This document shows positions 35,642-47,295 of a DNA stretch of 64,000 nt, piece after piece. The notes beneath the pieces are model-generated. The model was not told where the DNA came from, did no database searches, and was given only the letters and a program-made list of their open reading frames with translations. Each line of letters opens with the position of its first letter. Position 1 is the first letter of the stretch. A program made the translations under genes and the position numbers. Origin of the DNA: Pseudopithomyces maydicus (lineage: Eukaryota; Ascomycota; Dothideomycetes; Pleosporales; Didymosphaeriaceae); the NCBI GenBank assembly GCA_026873275.1, contig JANTUC010000006.1:1054001-1118000 (forward strand), read 5' to 3'.

Positions 35642-36074
35642 GTTGTCGGATGGTACCTAGGTGGTGTGAGGCTGGTGTCGCGATGCTCCACTCATGCAAG
35701 TGGTTTTAATAAGCATGGGCAAATGAATGTCGCAATTGCTATGGATCCGTACGTGATCTACACTTAGACATCTGGGGAAGTCTCCGCCGTTTTGTCTACA
35801 GTAGTAATGCCTCGGTCGTTCTTCGCTTCGGGATGCATGTCTAGTTGGAGCCTCGGCCTAACTGCGGAGGGTAAATTGCGCGACTTACCAGCTGCGCCTC
35901 CGAAAGCGGGCACATTACCGATGACGTGCTCAACGTGCACGTGGTGTAGACCAAGGGGATGCATCGCCATAAGAAATGTAGGAGGTCCAGATGCTGGAAT
36001 GCGGGTGGAAAGGAACGCTCCTGCCGTCTTATCTGCCAATAGTATCTTTCTGTTTGTCTCTAGGAACCTTAACG
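35642..36074. promoter_or_regulatory. Shared promoter of MFS and TauD genes
   Basis: Divergent intergenic region of 433 bases. It contains a palindromic E-box CACGTG at 35938-35943, the core bound by Cbf1 in sulfur regulation, and 7 bases upstream an ATGACGTG half-site resembling the bZIP CYS3/MetR/Met4-type motif. This suits sulfur-starvation control; it is a sequence match only. Confidence 0.4.
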
Positions 36075-37308
36075 ATGCCTTCGGTCAAGCGCGTACATGT
36101 CGACGAGCAAGAGGCTGCTGACCGCAACATTATTGGAGGCGACCCAAGTGCCCGGAGCAGGCTCTTGAAGCCGCTATCCTACTCTGGAACGTTGGATAAC
36201 TACACACACCAAGACATCACACCAGTCATTGGCAGAGAGTATGAAGGTCTTCAAGTGACTGAGCTATTGAAATGTGGGGACGACATGATACAGGATCTTG
36301 CCGTCACGAGTATGTCTACTCCAAAGCTATGATTATGCTCGTGTCTAAGTAAATCCATAGTCTCGCAACGAGGAGTCGTCTTCCTACGGGACCAACATGT
36401 AACCCCTACTCAAATGAAAGATCTCATGCTTCGTATCACCGAACTCTCTGGCTGCGTACGTATTGTCTCTATACGACCCAGTGCCCATTACTAAACCTTC
36501 ATTAGCCTGAGTCTTCAAGCCTCCATGTACACCCCCTAACCGAAGAAGGCTCCGAACTAGGCGACCAGATCTCCGTCATCAGCAGTGAGAAGCAGAAGAA
36601 AGGTGGAGGTCTCACACACCAGCTCTCTGATGTGAGTCGATTTGCATCTGCAGGTTGGCACACCGACATCTCTTTCGAGCCTGTTCCATCCGACTATGCC
36701 ATGTTGAAGATCCACACATTGCCTGCGACCGGTGGTGATACTTTGTGGGCATCGGGCTACGAGATCTACGATCGTTTGTCGCCTGCCATGCAGACGTTTC
36801 TAGAAGGTTTGACTGCCACGCATGATGCAAAGTTCTTTTTGGAAGAAGCGGAGAGATTAGGAAATCCCATCAGGAAGGGTATTAGAGGAAACCCGCTTAA
36901 TTTTGGGGAGTCCTTGACGGCTGTGCATCCGGTTGTGCGGACAAATCGTGAGTCAATCTTCCTAAGTTATCACATTTTCTTATTTACTGATTATGAATAG
37001 CCGTGACTGGATGGAAATCCGTATATGTAAACAAAGGCTTTACCAAGCGTATCAACGGTGTCACAAAAGACGAGTCAGATATGTTGCTTGGATACCTGTT
37101 CAATATCGTAACACAAAATCACGACGCACAAGTGAGATTCAAGTGGCGGGCAAACGACCTTGCAATCTGGGATAACCGGAGTATGTGGCATTGCGCTACG
37201 TACGACTATCATGATCCAAGGGCGGGTGACCGGGTATGTAGTTTGGGAGAAGCACCGTTCTTGGATTTGAACAGCAAAGGAAGGAAAGAGGCACTAGAGC
37301 TAATGTAG
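36075..37308 (+). CDS. TauD-type alpha-ketoglutarate-dependent dioxygenase
   Basis: Fe(II)/2-oxoglutarate dioxygenase of the TauD/TfdA family; relatives (yeast Jlp1) oxidise taurine and other alkylsulfonates to release sulfite. Exons 36075-36309, 36361-36455, 36506-36947 and 37001-37308 join into 359 aa. The iron triad is visible: His162 and Asp164 in AGWHTDISFE and the distal His near residue 321 in NRSMWHCATYDY. The 2-oxoglutarate-binding Arg is expected in the segment DPRAGDRV. The second exon supplies SQRGVVFLRDQHVTP, a strand conserved in the family. All active-site residues are present. The neighbour on the other side of the shared promoter is a Dal5/Soa1-type transporter, which favours a sulfonate-sulfur role. 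Confidence 0.9.
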
Positions 37309-37776
37309 AGTTGTCAAAATTACTAGCGATGAAGGAAGCTTAAGGGGAATCTTCTTGTACAATTTCAATGCACAATGATAAGTAAGAATATCAATATATC
37401 ATCACTCAAGGCGATGCGCGAGTCCATGTACTTACCCCGTAGCTGGGCTTGAATAAAGAAATAAAAATCCTACCTGATTTCATTGGGCATAGTAAGAATA
37501 GCTCAGTGGCCATAAAATCAACGACAGGTTTTGACATGATATGACTGGATAGACATTATTTACTATGTTTCTGCAAAAAATATAAGAAATACTAGTTTTG
37601 GCTGAATGCGGTATGTAGCGAGATGAATAATATTCATTGCTTTTCTTAGAGAAAAGATGACTCTACGCACTACGGAATCATATCTGTCACGGGTATCATG
37701 TTATTCCCATCGCTAACACTGTTGCAGTATATTGCTTAGTCTTCCTTCGAATCATCACTCATCGTCATGCTTCACA
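37309..37776. other. Intergenic between convergent genes
   Basis: AT-rich 3' flanks of the TauD and POT genes. No gene or structured element recognised. Confidence 0.4.
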
Positions 37777-39730
37777 TTAGTTGAAGCCAGTCTTCTCGTT
37801 CTTCTCATCTCTGACACTGACAGGGCTTTCAGCCACGACTTCCTCGTCTCCAGTCTTCCTGCCCATGTACTTGGACTTCTGCAATGCGTTCAGAGCATCT
37901 TCCTCCTTGTCGGTCTTGCGGAAGGTGAACCAGAAACCGATAGCACCGCACATAGCGACGACAGCGACGGCACCGTAGTTCCACTCGAGAAGCGGGTCCT
38001 CTGAGAGACCGACGAGGGCCTGGCCGAGAGCAGAAGAGACGGCAGAGGTGAACAATGCGATGGCCTGGACGGTGGACTTCATGTTCGCGGGAGCTTTGGT
38101 GTAGGCGTATCTGGACCATTGTTAGAATTTTGTTGAAAGAAGGTGACGGTGGTGGGATGGAACTTACTCAAGCTTTGTAATCGATGCGAGCACCTCGGAC
38201 ATGCCGATGAGACCGTACGGGAAGACTTGGACCCAGACGGAGATATCGGCGTTGCAGTCTTTGCGAGTCTTGCTCAGGGCGTTGATGTTCTTTCCGCAAG
38301 GCGACATCTTGTAGATGTAGTACTGAATTACGCAAGCGGAGACCATGGCCAAAGACGACAGCGTGAAGCCTGCAGTGATCTTCTTAATAGGCGAGAAGTT
38401 GATACCCGCCTTCCGAAGTCCTGGGTAGACGATAAAGTCCATGATAGGAACGACAATGATGATGAAGATGGGGTTGAGCTTGGCGACAATGTCGTTAGGG
38501 GTGGAGCCAAGGTTCATTGTGCCAGCCTGCGAGACCAAGTTGTTCAACATCTGGTTGTACGCCAAGAAGTAGAGAGGGTACCAGACAAAGACCTTGCAGG
38601 CAACGACACCACGCTTGACTTCGTCGACCCAGGCGTCATCGAAGGTCATCCACTTCGGGAGATCAGCCCCACGAGCACGCAAAGAGCTAGGCTTGACACG
38701 CTCCCAGAACTCCTCGTCTTTCCAAATGTTCTTCCTAGGGGAGTTCTTGATGGCAAGTCGAATGAGCTTGCTCGCTTTTCCAAAGACCGAACCCGTCGGG
38801 GGTGTCAGGTGGTAGTGCTTCTTGAAGTAGATGAGAATAAGCGGGCACAGGAGGTAGCAGATCGTGGGCAATGTGAACGACAGCCAGAAGCCGACGAAAT
38901 GCTCCGAGTAGACCATGGCAAGGGAACCAGTGAGAGACCCGCAGTTGATCAAGAAATAAAAGTAGATGTAGATACGCGCGGATGTGGTAGCGGGGTCTAC
39001 GATCTCCTTGCTGCCGTTCTTCGTGGTTCGGACGTATGCCTTCTGGTTCTTGTATTGCTCTGCAATCAAAGGCGAGATGTTTGACTTGAAGCCACCGGTA
39101 CCAATGCCCATGATAACGAGACCAACGGCGAAGATGCCCATCGCAGCATTTGGCTTGGAAATGACCTGTGGGATTGCGGAGAAGATGAGCAGGATGTGAC
39201 CAATTATCGCCACGATGTTGGCCATCTGAATTGTTTTGTAGCGGCCCCAGTACTCATCAGCGAGCCATGCGCCGAAAAGAGGCGTGAAGTAAGACCAGAA
39301 CTGGTTGAACTGGGTCATTCCGGTCGAGGCACGTTGTCCCATGTCCAGAGCACCCGAGCCTGGCTTCTTGAGAAAACCGGCTCCGGTCTTAGACCCAACA
39401 GGGAGAGGCTTTTGGATGAAGTTGACAACTAGAGAGAAGGGTCAGTGGGGCCTTACAAGCAGAGGGTGCGTATTGGTAACGTACAGACAGCGCTCGTGCC
39501 ATAGTAACTGAAGCGCTCAACGAACTCAACAGCTGCTACTGTCCATGCTGTCCACGGAATACTGCCAGAAACACGGGGAGTGTTGCCCATTCCTCTTCGG
39601 TGGGGTATGGTCCAAGGAGATGTTCATCCTCAGCAACGACCGAGTTCGAGACGGTGGTGTCCAACGCAATCGGCTCAATGGCGGTCGCACCCTTGGTGAC
39701 CTCCAAACTAGCTCGCGTGTCGATGGCCAT
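37777..39730 (-). CDS. POT/PTR2 peptide transporter (one-base frameshift)
   Basis: Proton-coupled oligopeptide transporter of the plasma membrane. Exons 39485-39730, 38168-39428 and 37777-38110 total 1841 nt, one short of a whole number of codons. The defect lies in exon 1: after LGPYPTEEEWATLP the frame shifts at a C4 run (plus strand GGGG 39575-39578). Adding one base gives RVSGSIPWTAWTVAAVEFVERFSYYGTSAV, as expected for the family. Downstream are GFKSNISPLIAEQY and the PTR2 signature region YFYFLINCGSLTG, plus the long central loop with RPSSLRA-type charged residues. The rest of the 613-aa protein is intact. I consider it a sequencing indel in a working gene, though a natural null allele is possible. 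Confidence 0.85.
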
Positions 39731-41397
39731 TATGAGGTATTACAGTAAGCTCAGATGTTGACTGAAGCCAAACACCCCAAAGGGATTAGGAGAGATACCA
39801 AGAGGTAAATGGGAGAGCAAAAAAATGCGCACAGCCTGTGCTCGCAGGCCAGGCTCACTCTTCATATAGACAATCAAAACTAGGCGCAGAGCAATGCACG
39901 AATCTGATTTGCACCAGGGTCCCGTGAACCTCAGTCCATGCAACCCCCGCTTCGCTGTACCGAGACAGCACAGGCCTGCATGGTTGACTGTGTTATCGCT
40001 GTTCAATTGCCATTTATGGGGTCCCAAGAATTTGGTATTTGGCTGGTCCCATGAATGGAAGGTTGTTTTGATTCGATAGCCATTGTAACCGCCACTAAGC
40101 GTACCACAAGAGGTTTCCAAGGCCGTGTCCCAAGGCCAGAACCGCGGGGATGGGTCTAGATAGGGAGGAGGCAAGGACTTTCAAGCGCCGGTCGCACGTT
40201 GCCGCCTCGCTGTGATGGTTCGTTTGCACTTCTGGAGCAGAGATGCCAAGGGCGTGGCAGCATGCAAGAGATAAGGCTAAAGCTTTGCATGGTTACTTGG
40301 GTTTGCTGAGGTCACAGTAAATACTTTTAAGAAGAGGGAGCAGGTGTAAATCGAATCATCCACGTGTACGTAGGACATATTGGGATAGATGCTGGTTCAT
40401 TCAGTATGGCAATATCAACATCATGCATGTACCATCTTTGTTGTGGGAATTTGATGCGCATCCTGCAAAGCATTTCCACGCTGTCGGTGGACCGCTGCCC
40501 AGACATGCCAAGGTCCCGCAATCGCGCTGGGCGGCGACCTTCCTTTTCGAGAATTATCAATTGTAACACAGCCAAGGCACGAGACCAAAGGTGCTGTCGC
40601 CATGAAACTGTGGTCACAATCTATCTGAACGGGGTCCACAACGAAACAGTCGAGTCATGTGCAGAGAAAGCACCCACTGTTGTTACTGACGATGGATGTC
40701 GGCAAGGCTTTTCGCCACATGCACTGGGGCGAAGTACCTTAGTCTCTGCCTAGAAGCATCTCCAGAGATAAAAAAGCGGCACGGCAACAACTCGCACGAA
40801 TGGGCTTGACCGATGAGATATATGGATTTGGGGTGTTACAAGGGTCTCGTCCTAGAGGGATGGTGGAACATAATGTGACGCCCAGATATGCCAAGATTGG
40901 CTAAGACATAACGAGCGGTTCATCACGTGCGGCGCCGTAAACATGCACTACCGCATAATATTGCGGAACATTGAAGTGGTAAACTGTAAATTTCGTTCAT
41001 ATAACTAAACAATCCGTGAAAAAGGTTGCAAATGATGATAGAAGGAAAGAAAAATAATGAAAGAACTGATTGAGATACTTGTTCCCTGTCGCACACGTTT
41101 ACATGTACTATTCACCTGCATCTTAGTCAATCCACAAAATCTGACCTTCTTACATGTGCGCTTTGTTGTTAGCTGCGATGCCCACGACATCTCCCCCGTT
41201 CTTCCTGCATTCATGTTTGAACTTGCAAAGGGAATCATGTGCCGAAATTTCATGGGGCACACACACCTGACTTCTAGCGAGCCAGTGAGGTTGGCGCAAC
41301 TGGCCAGGTTGTGGAGCCGCATGTTTGGGGGCTGCTGATGACCCCGCGTCGTCTAGGCATACATGCACACCAACGATCCATCACTACGCCCATAACT
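39731..41397. other. Intergenic, 1.7 kb
   Basis: No gene recognised. Frames of 60-145 codons exist on both strands but none resembles a protein family or shows a consistent splice pattern. The region includes the upstream sequence of the POT gene and of the HET gene. Confidence 0.45.
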
Positions 41398-44300
41398 ATG
41401 GCACGATATCATCCTGGAGATGACGGTCGCATGTGGAATTATGACCAGGATTACCTCGCTCCGGAACCGCCCACCCGGCCGTTGAATCGCCGCCGCCGCC
41501 AGAAGGACGGAGGCTTTAATGAAAGGCCTGAGATACAACGTAACTTCCATTCCGACACAGAAGGCTTCTCTCGACCTATTGTTGAACATGTTGGTGCACC
41601 TCGGGTGCCTTCTCCACCCAGGCCTCGTTTCGGCGGTGAACGGCCTCGTATGCCACCGCGGGATTACCACTCAGATAACGATATCTATCCTAAAAGGGTT
41701 CCGTCCCCTCCCAGATTTCCTTTTGCCGACGATGGGCTTCCAGCGCACCAGTACCACTATCCAGATGAGGCATTTGGCCATCCTCCAGCGAACGGGTTTG
41801 GAATCGTGATGGATCCGCATAATGCATCCACCACGTATCGGCAGCAATCACGCCAGCAGGTTCCCTCGCCACCACGTGTCACCATCATACAGAATGGTCG
41901 TCGTTGGGAACAACTGGCTCTGCCCAACGGAGAGTTATCCACCCAGGAATTTGATGTATCAAGGCCGCATGCTCCATCACCACCGAGGCCAGGCTTCCTT
42001 GGCGAGAGGCTGGCTCTGGAAGAACGACCTCGATCAGCGTTCAAAGAACACTACGAGGATAGTGACTCTGACTCTGAAGATCTCAAACCGCTGCGCTCCA
42101 AGTCAAAAACTAGAGACCCGGTTCCTCCGGTCACTACCAAAAGACGAAAGCCAAAAGTGCGTGCCCATGCAGACGGCGCAGATGATAAGATCAGACCTGG
42201 GGATGATTTCCCTGAAAAAACTCAAAGTGCCAGTTCCTGGCAGTATCGCGCGTCGCCACCCTTGCCTCCGACTCTTCTACCGACTATTCTTGAAGTACAT
42301 CCCTCTGGGAAAAAGTCGGCCAATAAAGGTCGTTCACGAAGGATGACGGTGTCTTCAGACCCGAAGCAGCACGGCAGGAGCCCTTCTCCACCTGAAGATG
42401 TTGATCCTCGTTGTGTGAGGTATCGGGTGCCGTCGCCCCCGCCTGTTAATCGACGCAGACATTCGGATATGGATGTGAGTTAGCCCCAATTAACCTGAGA
42501 GAAGCTTTTCTCGCTATTGTTATCTCTGGCTTTTAACTAACATGTGTAATCCTTAGGTAACAGTATTACGAGTAGATGACGCGCGAGGCACTTTAGAAAA
42601 GCCAGGTCGTCGTTCACGTCAATCATTGAAGTCCAACAACCAGTCAGACAAAGCGGCACTTCGAACCGAGCGTACACAAGGTATATCAATACCGCTAACC
42701 GTTCCTGGCAGTTTCCCTTCTGCCTCAGATGAGATCTTGCCCGAAGATTCGAGGTCCGACACTTCTCGCTCAGGCAGGAAGCTCACTCCTGCGGACGTGC
42801 GCTCCATTGTCTCAGGAACCACGCTTCGACAATCCGTCTCGCCGTCGGTTTCGGGGATTCTTGGAGAAAACGTATATCGATACAAGTCTTTGGGCGCATT
42901 TCAATTCCGCCTCGTCCGCATTCTTCCCAGGACAATGTCACTGATCAAGTGTGAGCTTGTACCTTATTCGCTGGAAGATCCCCCAGATTATGTCGCCATA
43001 TCGTATGCATGGGGAGATACAGACGACAAGAAGAAGATCCAGCTTGAAGGCGTTGATATTCCAGTCTCCGCTAGCCTCCACGGTGCGCTGTTTGCGCTGC
43101 GAGCGAAGAAAGAAAGTGTCTTAGTATGGATAGATGCCCTATCCATCGATCAACAAAATAGGGATGAAAGAACCCAGCAGGTTCAACTCATGACATACAT
43201 TTACTCTCGTGCCAGTTCGGTAGCGATATGGCTTGGTCCGGAAGCAGATGACAGTACGCTTGCACTTCAAACCCTAGGAGAAGTGACCGTGCGACCCAAT
43301 GACGGCGAACGCATCAAATCAATAGTAACTTCTAAGAACGGAAAGGCAAAGATGGCTTCGATAGTTGCTCTGTTCGAAAGGGACTACTGGTCACGGCTCT
43401 GGCCAGTTCAGGAAGTGTTCAACGCACAGGAAATTACTGTATATTGTGGTGGGGTGACGTTGCCCTGGAACTTGCTGCGACTCGCTTCGAAGGTTTTCTG
43501 GAACCACAAAGGATTACTTGATCAACATTTCCCCGGTAGTAAAACCCAGGGCGCGTCACGAGCATCCTCGACACAGTTTACCTATTCGCAAGTATTGGTA
43601 TACCACGGCCCGAGTAGTATCCCTGACGTTAGTTCCCTCCGAGGTTTCGGGGAAGAGTCTCTGCTGGAAGTTCTGCGCGTTTGTCGAAGAAAACTGAGTG
43701 CAGACCCTAGAGACAAACTATACGGCATCTTAGGTCTACTAGAGGAAGAGATCCGTAACGAATTCCCAGTGGACTATAATCTTTCGGTCAAAGAGGTTTA
43801 CGTCAGGGTTTTCGACTATCTTCTTTGCACTACGGAACAGCTGGATATCTTGTGTGAAACTGTACACTTTCCTCTGCATACGAATTCGAACCTGCCTACT
43901 TGGGTTCCGGACTGGTCGCACAACCCCGAAACCGCGGCTTTGGGCCGTTCATACGACTTCTCAGCAGCGGGATCCACCAAGGCAATGGCAAGAGTTCTGG
44001 ACGACCGCAGAAGGATCGAAGTTTCCGCAATATATCTGGACACTATTCGAGGCCATGGAATCGCTGTTGGTACTTTATGTACATTGGCAGATTATGTGAT
44101 GGCGTTCATTCACTGGCGCGCACAGCTGTACAGCAACGTAGAAGATGGCGAGAGCCCTGAACTGCAAGAGGAGTTCTGTCGAACAATTTCCCTGAACCAA
44201 ATTCCGCCAGAATGGGAAAAGCGCTCATGGAGAGCCGCATGCTACCATGTCTTCGCTTCGCTAGCACAGGAACGCATCCCCAAATTGTCCCTCGACAGGG

Positions 44301-44629
44301 AATTTGCGCGGTTTGCTGACAAGGATGTGGGTATCAAGGCGGAAGACCGACGACGCTTTCTTCAGGAGCACTTCGGATCGCGAATGATGGGTCGCTGTTT
44401 CTGTACAACGGAAGACGGCTCGATAGGAATGGGATCGGGTTTCATGGCTGCTGGCGACATAGTGGTGATTCCATTGGGTTGCCCTACACCAGTATTGCTT
44501 AGACCTGAAGGACCACGAGGCGAATACAGGTATGTCGGTGATGTTTACATTCACGACTACATGGACGGAGAAGCAGTTGATGAGTGGAAGAGCGGAGAAC
44601 GGGAATTGCGCAACTACGTCTTGCACTAG
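41398..44629 (+). CDS. HET-domain protein with Pro/Ser-rich N-terminal repeat region
   Basis: Heterokaryon-incompatibility (HET, PF06985) protein of 1049 aa from exons 41398-42474 and 42557-44629, joined in phase 0. The first 359 residues are disordered and basic, with six variants of the motif (V/A/S)PSPPR at irregular spacing and charged RRRR/KRRK patches. The HET domain starts near residue 503: YVAISYAWGD, then VLVWIDALSIDQQNRDER and YSRASSVAIWLGPEA, all three canonical HET blocks. The remaining C-terminal part follows the usual HET-protein pattern (RRKLSADPRDKLYGILGLL; GRCFCTTEDG; GSGFMAAGDIVVIPLG). HET proteins trigger cell death on non-self recognition. Intron retention would give a 361-residue protein ending just after the donor. 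Confidence 0.85.
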
Positions 44630-45265
44630 AAAAGGATGAGCCGCAGGCGTCTAGTTTGTCATTAGAGGAAGTGGAGAGAGTTCACCCTGTTTGGCGGGTA
44701 ATTCAGCGCCCATTCGAACAGATCAAAGATGCGTGCATTACTTGCTCATACGACCACGGCCTAGGCGTGCCGTTGTTACGTCTCGAGGCCCCCAAGACCG
44801 AAGTATCGGATGCGACCTGAGTGGAGCACATACGACGCCTAACGCAAGCGAACATCTAATCTGATGTAAAAGCCGGATCTAGGCCCAATCAACACTCGCC
44901 ATCTAATCTGATCATACGAGCCAGTCTACGCTAGATATTCCATCTGTTCCATCTGATTGGATCGAGCGAGATTTTACTTAATCCACAACCCTCATCGAGG
45001 TTAACAACCCAGGACAAGCTTCGTGCGGGACCGCTTGACTAGACCAAGCATTACTCGCGAGTGGCCATGCCGAGTGTGTGGCACACAGCTACGGTGATGG
45101 TTTTTATGGCGCTCCCGAAAATCGGGTGATGATGGCTTGGGAATCTCTAGCGTCCATCCTGCAGGGGGATGGTGGCCCATTGGACCTTATATACATAGAC
45201 GGGTCTACATCGTTTTCTGGCAAGTGAACGTTCATCCGGTCTCATACCATTAGACCAGGTCCAAT
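44630..45265. promoter_or_regulatory. Promoter region of the siderophore transporter
   Basis: Contains three ATCTGAT words on the plus strand at 44859-44865, 44906-44912 and 44951-44957. The first two lie inside an exact 13-base repeat CATCTAATCTGAT at 44853 and 44900. ATCTGAT matches the first seven bases of ATCWGATAA, the site of the iron-responsive GATA repressors SreA/SRE/Urbs1. A TATATACATA element lies at 45189-45198, about 70 bases before the ATG. Confidence 0.5.
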
Positions 45266-47160
45266 ATGGGCTCACTCTCCAAACTCCGACCGACCTTCCG
45301 TCGGGCAGACACCGACGCGGCGAATGCTCCGACGACTGATTCCATCGAAGTTACAGAGCAATCAAAATATGGAGAAGTAGAAGCTCAACCCGATGATATC
45401 GCCGAATGGAAAGCCCAGCAACCGAACGAGGATGCGCAGCGTGGTGTTCGCATGGTCGAGGGCATCACCCTCACCTGGTCCAAGGGATCCCTCATCTGGA
45501 TCTTCATCAAGTAAGTGCGCATATAGGCTTGTGGAAACCAACTTGATATCCTGATTCAACATGTAGCATGTGGCTCTTATACTTCGTCAATGGCTTCCAA
45601 TCATCTATTTTGAGCAACCTCACGCCGTACGTCACAAGCGAGTGGGAAGAGCACTCGCTTCTAACCGTCATCTCCATCATCTCGTCCTGTATGTCAGCCG
45701 CGACATACATCCCCATGGCGAAGATCCTAGATCTGTGGGGTCGAGCCGAAGGTTTTGCCCTGATGATCGCGTTCGCAACACTCGGGCTCGTTCTGATGGC
45801 TTGCGCCAACACCCTCGCCATCTTCTGCGCCGCGCAGGTCTTCTACTCGATCGGTTTCGCTGGTGTCATCTACTCGATCGACGTCATCACCAGCGACGCA
45901 TCTCATCTTCGCAATCGAGGCCTCGCCTTTGCTTTTACGAGCTCACCCTATATTATCATCGCATTTGCGGGACCCAAGGCCAGTGAGGGCTTCTACGAGA
46001 ACATCGGGTGGCGCTGGGGCTTTGGTGCCTTTTCCATTATCTTGCCATGCGTTGCGCTTCCTATGTTTATCGTGCTCCGGTTAAACCTGAGGAAAGCAGA
46101 AAAATCAGGGCGCGTGCTGAAGCGTGAAACACAGCGAACGATGTTGCAGAGCATCTGGCACTACACCAAAGAGCTTGATGGTACGTTCCCTAGTCAAAAA
46201 TTTCCCACCCGTGCTAACTATTTCAAAGCACTTGGTTGCCTCCTGTTTGTTGCTGGCCTTGTCGTTTTCCTCCTCCCCTTCTCGCTTGCCGACTCAGCTC
46301 CTCGCGCGTGGTCCACACCCTACATCATCGCGATGATAGTCCTGGGTTTCGTGCTCCTCGTATTATTTGGCGTATGGGAAGGTTTCCTCGCGCCTCATCC
46401 GTTTCTCACCGCCAATCTGCTGCTCAACCGCACCGTCGCAGGTGCATGCCTTCTTTCGTTCAACTATCAGATCGCGTACTACTGCTGGGCTTCGTATTTC
46501 AGCTCTTTTTTGCAGGTGGTGAACGATCTCTCGATAAGCGAAGCTGGATACGTTACGTCTACATTCGACGTTGTTTCGGGCGTGTTGCTACTGGGCGTGG
46601 GCTGGCTTATCCGACGCTTCGGCTACTTCAAGTGGCTGCTTTGGATCGGTGTGCCACTTTACATTTTCGCTCAAGGTCTGATGATCTATTTTCGACGGCC
46701 GGACGCACACATCGGATATCTTGTCATGTGTCAAATCTTCATATCCGTTGGAGGCAGCGTAATGATTATATGCCAACAGCTGGCGGTGCTCGCGGCGGCA
46801 GATCACCAGCATGTAGCGGCCGTGCTGGCGCTGCTGAATGTCATCGGGACGATCGGAGGCGCGGTCGGAAACACAATTTCCGGTGCCATTTGGACAAATA
46901 CTTTTAGTGGGGCGCTGGTGCGTTATCTGCCTGATGATGCGCAGGCTAGCCTTGAAGATATTTACGGTAGTCTGGATGTACAGCTTAGCTATGAGTGGGG
47001 ATCTCCGGAGAGGATTGGGATTCAACAGGCGTACGCATATTCTCAACAAAGAATGTTGATTGCGGGTACGGCAATTATGAGTTTGTCGCTGGTATGGGTG
47101 TTTATGATACGGAACATCAACGTCAAGAACATCGAGCAGGTGAAGGGTGTGCTCTTCTAG
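45266..47160 (+). CDS. MFS siderophore-iron transporter (SIT family)
   Basis: Fourteen-helix-type plasma-membrane permease that imports ferric siderophores. Exons 45266-45510, 45567-46180 and 46229-47160 give 596 aa, normal for the family. After a polar N-terminus of about 65 residues come GITLTWSKGSLIWIFIN at helix 1, NLTPYVTSEWEEHSLL, and MAKILDLWGRAEGFALM, the SIT version of the MFS loop 2-3 motif. The second half has AYYCWASYFSSFLQVV and GGAVGNTISGAIWTNTF, also typical. The C-terminal region includes the extracellular-loop segment with RIGIQQAYAYSQQRMLIAGTA. Intron 2 is 48 nt with no in-frame stop. The upstream ATCTGAT cluster fits iron repression. Which siderophore it carries is unknown. 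Confidence 0.9.
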
Positions 47161-47295
47161 AGCAATCGTATGAGTTGTCTTTTAGAAACGGTCTTCTTTC
47201 AGTTCTTCCTTCCAACGAGTATGTCCAATAAAATAGGATAGGCGTATACAGATCTGATAGCACCGATATTCTGTCGCTGATCATATCTCGATACT

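Noticed and set aside
38143..39084. 313-codon plus-strand frame
   Set aside because: Antisense shadow of the POT transporter; composition is a mirror of the transporter codons.
44584..44820. 78-codon frame overlapping the end of the HET gene
   Set aside because: Short, overlaps a clear stop of the HET gene in another frame, no acceptor that would make it an extra exon.
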